From an uncultured Bacteroides sp. (GTDB lineage Bacteria > Bacteroidota > Bacteroidia > Bacteroidales > Bacteroidaceae), in the NCBI GenBank assembly GCA_900555635.1, contig USLU01000006.1, positions 1 to 64,000 on the forward strand: 64,000 nt of DNA. Direction: 5' to 3'. Of the stretch, positions 61,165 through 64,000 are shown one piece after another. The position numbers were made by a program, and so were the translations under genes. Each line of letters starts with the position of its first letter. Position 1 is the stretch's first letter. Under the pieces are notes generated by a model. It saw only the letters and a program-made list of their open reading frames with translations, searched no databases and was not told the origin of the DNA.

Positions 61165-62685
61165 TTATTTCGCTACTCTCTCCAACCACTTCAGCATAAA
61201 GAGCATAGTAAACATGGATATACAACATGCGACAACGAATACAGTCCAAGTCATCCAAATAGGAATACTTTCATAAAGGATTGCACCGATAACAAGTAAT
61301 TGGTTACCAATAGCAGTAGCGCCTAACCAGCCACCTTGCATAATGCCTTGATATTTGGGAGGAGCAACTTTAGATACGAATGAGATACCCAGCGGAGAAA
61401 TGTACAACTCGGCAATAGTCAAAATTAAATAGGTAACCATCAGCAACAACGGAGTTACTTTTACAGGAGAAGTACCCAAAGCGATGATGTCTTTATGCAT
61501 TGGTAAGTTGCCCAAATATGAGCCAACAGCCATTACCAAGAAAGCAGTAGCTGCAATTCCCATACCGATAGCAATCTTCTTCGGTGTTGAAGGTTCTTTA
61601 CCTCTGGCACGCTGAGCAGCGAATACAGCCATAATAACCGGTGTCAGGAATACCACAAAGAACGGATTCAATGACTGGAACAGTTCGGCAGATATAGCCA
61701 TACCAAACAGATTCAAGTCAGTATATTCTTTTGCAAAATAGGTCAACGTCAAACCATTCTGATGGAAAGAGAACCAGAAAAAGATTACCACACCAAAAAC
61801 AGCAAACAGTGCATACATACGTTGTTTAACTTCTTGTACGCTCATTTCTACTACAGCCGTATCACCAGCTTTAGCAGCAACTTTTTTACTTGGATCGGGG
61901 AATCTCTTTTTGTTAATTATAAAAATTACCAATGAAACAACCATCGCAATGATAGCTACACCAAAAGCATAGTGGAAACCTGTAGTAAACACATTCAGAT
62001 AATCATTAGCAAATGCAGTCATATCTGTTACAGGAGCACCGGACATCATCACCTTATTCGCCAATACACTATAGGTGTCTACTGCTTCGGGTGACAAAGT
62101 ACCAGCTAAATGTCCATGACAAAGTGCAGGAAGATCGGCATTATAGCTATAACCAAAAGTAGACAACCACCAGTTACGAACACCAACTGCCGCCATTGGA
62201 GCAAAGATAGCTCCCAGATTTATGAACATATAAAATAATGAGAAACCAGAATCGCGCATGTTAGCATATTGCGGATTATCGTACATCTGCCCTACCAACG
62301 CTTGCAGATTTCCTTTAAAAAGTCCGTTACCAAATGCGATGACAAATAATGCCACACAAGTAATAGTCAAGAAAAATGCTTTGTTTGCAACTGGCGTAGA
62401 TGACGGAATAGCAAGCATCAAGTAACCTGCTGCCATCAAAACGATACCTGCCAGGATGGTACCTTTAAAGTTACGAGTTCTGTCGGCAATAATACCACCA
62501 ATCAATGCTAGAATGTAAATTGAGAAATAAAAAGTAGAATAAATCAACCCTGCTTCTTTTCCATTCAAACCGAATTTGGCTTGTAAGAAAAGTACAAGGA
62601 TTGCCATCATGGTATAAAATCCAAAGCGTTCTCCTAGATTGGATAGAGACGCAGCAATCAAACCTTTAGGGTGTTTGTTGAACAT
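61165..62685 (-). CDS. POT/PTR family proton-dependent oligopeptide transporter
   Basis: This 506-residue inner-membrane transporter imports di- and tripeptides with protons. About 14 hydrophobic helices are present. The N-terminal family motif is ASLSNLGERFGFYTMMAILVL (split: NLGERFGFYTM at about residues 16-26), a version of E-x-x-E-R-F-x-Y-Y in which the first Glu is replaced. GGIIADRTRNFKGTI (about residues 63-77) is the MFS loop. It has its own promoter box and no operon partner. Confidence 0.94.
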   Translation of the reverse strand: MFNKHPKGLIAASLSNLGERFGFYTMMAILVLFLQAKFGLNGKEAGLIYSTFYFSIYILALIGGIIADRTRNFKGTILAGIVLMAAGYLMLAIPSSTPVANKAFFLTITCVALFVIAFGNGLFKGNLQALVGQMYDNPQYANMRDSGFSLFYMFINLGAIFAPMAAVGVRNWWLSTFGYSYNADLPALCHGHLAGTLSPEAVDTYSVLANKVMMSGAPVTDMTAFANDYLNVFTTGFHYAFGVAIIAMVVSLVIFIINKKRFPDPSKKVAAKAGDTAVVEMSVQEVKQRMYALFAVFGVVIFFWFSFHQNGLTLTYFAKEYTDLNLFGMAISAELFQSLNPFFVVFLTPVIMAVFAAQRARGKEPSTPKKIAIGMGIAATAFLVMAVGSYLGNLPMHKDIIALGTSPVKVTPLLLMVTYLILTIAELYISPLGISFVSKVAPPKYQGIMQGGWLGATAIGNQLLVIGAILYESIPIWMTWTVFVVACCISMFTMLFMLKWLERVAK

Positions 62686-62737
62686 AGAAATAAAGTTTTA
62701 TTGTTAGTAATTAAATTGAATTTCTAAATAATTTCTG

Positions 62738-62745
62738 CAAATATA
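62738..62745 (-). promoter_or_regulatory. Promoter -7 box of the POT transporter gene
   Basis: The complement of 62738-62745 is TATATTTG, about 53 bp upstream of the start codon. The -33 element is not clear. Confidence 0.5.
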
Positions 62746-62803
62746 TACTTTTTGTAGAATATTACCCTAACAAAATGGAATATCTCAGGCCCAAAAAGGC
62801 GAA

Positions 62804-63283
62804 TTATTCGTTAAAAAGTATACAAACGTCAGCTTTTACTTCCTTTATCAGATCTTTAGGATCAAGCTTCAGTTGCAATCCACGCTGCCCGGCGCTGATA
62901 TAGATATGCGGAAATAAAAGGCAGGTTTCATGTATATAAGTGGGGAAAGACTTTTTCATGCCGATGGGTGAACAACCTCCACGAATGTATCCGGTCAGTG
63001 GAAGAAGCTCTTTCATCGGGATAAGATCACACTTCTTATTGCCAGAAACTTTAGCTGCCAGTTTCAAATCGACTTCATGTTCACCGGGAATGACACAGAC
63101 AAAATATCCGTTTTTATCACCATGAAGAATCAAAGTCTTGAATACACAATCAATATTCTCACCTAAGCTGGCGGCTACATGTACTGCACTTAAATCATTC
63201 TCGTCCACTTCGTAAGGGATGAGTTCATAAGCAATCTTGGCTTTATCCAGTAATCTGGCAACATTCGTTTTATTAATCTTCAT
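62804..63283 (-). CDS. ybaK: YbaK-type Cys-tRNA(Pro)/Cys-tRNA(Cys) deacylase
   Basis: This 159-residue protein matches the YbaK/EbsC family, which hydrolyses mischarged Cys-tRNA(Pro). It shows KTNVARLLDKAKIAYELIPY (about residues 4-23), VFKTLILHGDKNGYFVCVIPG (split: VFKTLILHG near 47-55) with the catalytic-site lysine, and the glycine-rich TGYIRGGCSPIGMKK (about 97-111), typical of the family. It lies 29 bp after the uvrA stop and is probably cotranscribed with it. Confidence 0.93.
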   Translation of the reverse strand: MKINKTNVARLLDKAKIAYELIPYEVDENDLSAVHVAASLGENIDCVFKTLILHGDKNGYFVCVIPGEHEVDLKLAAKVSGNKKCDLIPMKELLPLTGYIRGGCSPIGMKKSFPTYIHETCLLFPHIYISAGQRGLQLKLDPKDLIKEVKADVCILFNE

Positions 63284-63287
63284 TTCA

Positions 63288-63312
63288 ATAATTACAAATT
63301 ACTAAGTACAAA
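63288..63312. repeat. Short 7-bp-phased AT repeat between uvrA and ybaK
   Basis: The sequence reads TAATTAC/AAATTAC/TAAGTAC/AAATTAC in 7-bp steps in the gap between two cotranscribed genes, similar to the arms of the inverted elements. Confidence 0.4.
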
Positions 63313-64000
63313 TTACCTAAGTTCTTCTTTTAAAAACTTGGGAGTATATCCTTTAGTGCTCTTAGCTACCTCTTCCGGTGTGCCGTAAGAAAGGAGTTCT
63401 CCTCCGCCCTTACCACCTTCGGGACCCATATCAATAATGTAATCCGCCATTTTGATGACGTCGAGGTTATGTTCGATAACGATTACCGTATTCCCTTTGT
63501 CGACAAGTTTATTGAGTACGTTCATCAGCACACGGATATCTTCAAAATGAAGACCGGTAGTAGGTTCATCAAGTATGTAAAGGGTTTTGCCCGTATCACG
63601 CTTGGAAAGCTCCGTAGCTAACTTCACACGCTGACTCTCTCCACCGGAAAGCGTAGTGGAAGATTGCCCCAATTTGATATAACCCAAGCCGACATCCTGA
63701 ATAGTCTTGATCTTATTCAATATCTGAGGAACATTCTCAAAAAACTCTACGGCACGGTTAATGGTCATATCCAATACATCGGCAATGGATTTTCCTTTGA
63801 AACGTACTTCAAGGGTCTCACGGTTATAACGTTTGCCGTGACAAACCTCGCAAGGCACATAAACATCCGGAAGGAAATTCATTTCAATAGTTTTATAACC
63901 ATTACCCTGGCAAGCTTCGCAGCGTCCACCGCTAACGTTGAAAGAGAAGCGTCCCGGCTTATATCCGCGTATCTTGGCTTCGGGCAAACCGACAAATAAG
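63313..64000 (-). CDS. uvrA: Excinuclease ABC subunit A, C-terminal part (runs off the right edge)
   Basis: UvrA detects DNA damage with UvrB in nucleotide excision repair. About 228 C-terminal residues are visible of a family length near 940; the frame stays open to the window edge. The zinc finger CEACQGNG...VPCEVCHG, the second ABC signature LSGGESQRVKLA and Walker B LYILDEPTTGLH are all present, followed by IEHNLDVIKMADYIIDMGPEGG. The apparent start inside the window is not real. ybaK follows. Confidence 0.98.
   Translation of the reverse strand, partial: LFVGLPEAKIRGYKPGRFSFNVSGGRCEACQGNGYKTIEMNFLPDVYVPCEVCHGKRYNRETLEVRFKGKSIADVLDMTINRAVEFFENVPQILNKIKTIQDVGLGYIKLGQSSTTLSGGESQRVKLATELSKRDTGKTLYILDEPTTGLHFEDIRVLMNVLNKLVDKGNTVIVIEHNLDVIKMADYIIDMGPEGGKGGGELLSYGTPEEVAKSTKGYTPKFLKEELR

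Noticed and set aside
1..64000. tRNA, rRNA, riboswitches and intact insertion sequences
   Set aside because: I looked for tRNA cloverleaf ends, known riboswitch cores and transposase motifs in the gaps and recognised none; a covariance-model scan would be needed to exclude them.

Overview
The window comes from a gut-type Bacteroides (phylum Bacteroidota). Three things support this. Many genes are preceded by the Bacteroides sigma-ABfr promoter pattern (TAnnTTTG, often with TTG about 18-20 bp upstream). The capsule locus opens with a UpxY/NusG-like antiterminator. Several families typical of the group are present (DUF3078, RnfABCDGE with RseC, lipoproteins, PF09820 ATPases). I cannot name the species. 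No rRNA, tRNA, CRISPR array, prophage or intact insertion sequence was seen.

Layout. 1-610 is the start of atpD. 993-5027 is accessory: a DUF1622 membrane protein with a secreted glutathione peroxidase, a PF09820 ATPase/nuclease-like protein, and a thioredoxin-fold lipoprotein. 5028-5403 has no gene but several strong stem-loops. galE (5404-6438) is followed by one minus-strand operon rseC-rnfBCDGEA (12296 down to 6670), encoding the ion-pumping ferredoxin:NAD+ oxidoreductase. A DUF3078 gene is divergent from pyrG-yidC, then come a MATE exporter, an S9 peptidase lipoprotein and a DUF418 membrane protein. 22914-29188 is a compact four-gene SMC-like cassette, MksF-MksE-MksB-Toprim in JetABCD (Wadjet) order, followed by a convergent second PF09820 protein.

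31084-48514 is an AT-rich minus-strand capsular polysaccharide operon read from a promoter at about 48700. It runs: UpxY, Wzx flippase, a deoxy-amino-sugar module (3,4-ketoisomerase, NDP-hexose 2,3-dehydratase, Gfo/Idh/MocA reductase, DegT aminotransferase), WbsX-like protein, a glycosyltransferase, EpsG-like polymerase, two GT4 enzymes, a TviC/TviB-like pair expected to make UDP-GalNAcA, another GT4, an epimerase, a 33-residue membrane peptide, and a WecA-like initiating transferase. UpxZ was not found.

49072-60451 holds padR-pspC, then hydrogen metabolism: a trimeric NAD-linked [FeFe] hydrogenase (plus strand), and a convergent minus-strand operon with a second monomeric [FeFe] hydrogenase plus the three H-cluster maturases HydE, HydG, HydF. 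With Rnf this gives the cell linked routes between ferredoxin, NADH and H2. The window ends with a GNAT acetyltransferase, a POT peptide transporter, YbaK and the 3' part of uvrA.

The most notable unexplained structure is a set of four intergenic arrays (19164, 22738, 48898, 55044). Each has 3-4 related units at exactly 22-bp spacing. A second repeat class consists of inverted arms made of 7-bp or 14-bp tandem units; one of these now supplies the 5' coding end of hydE. The SMC-like defence cassette and the nested 33-residue peptide are the other best leads.
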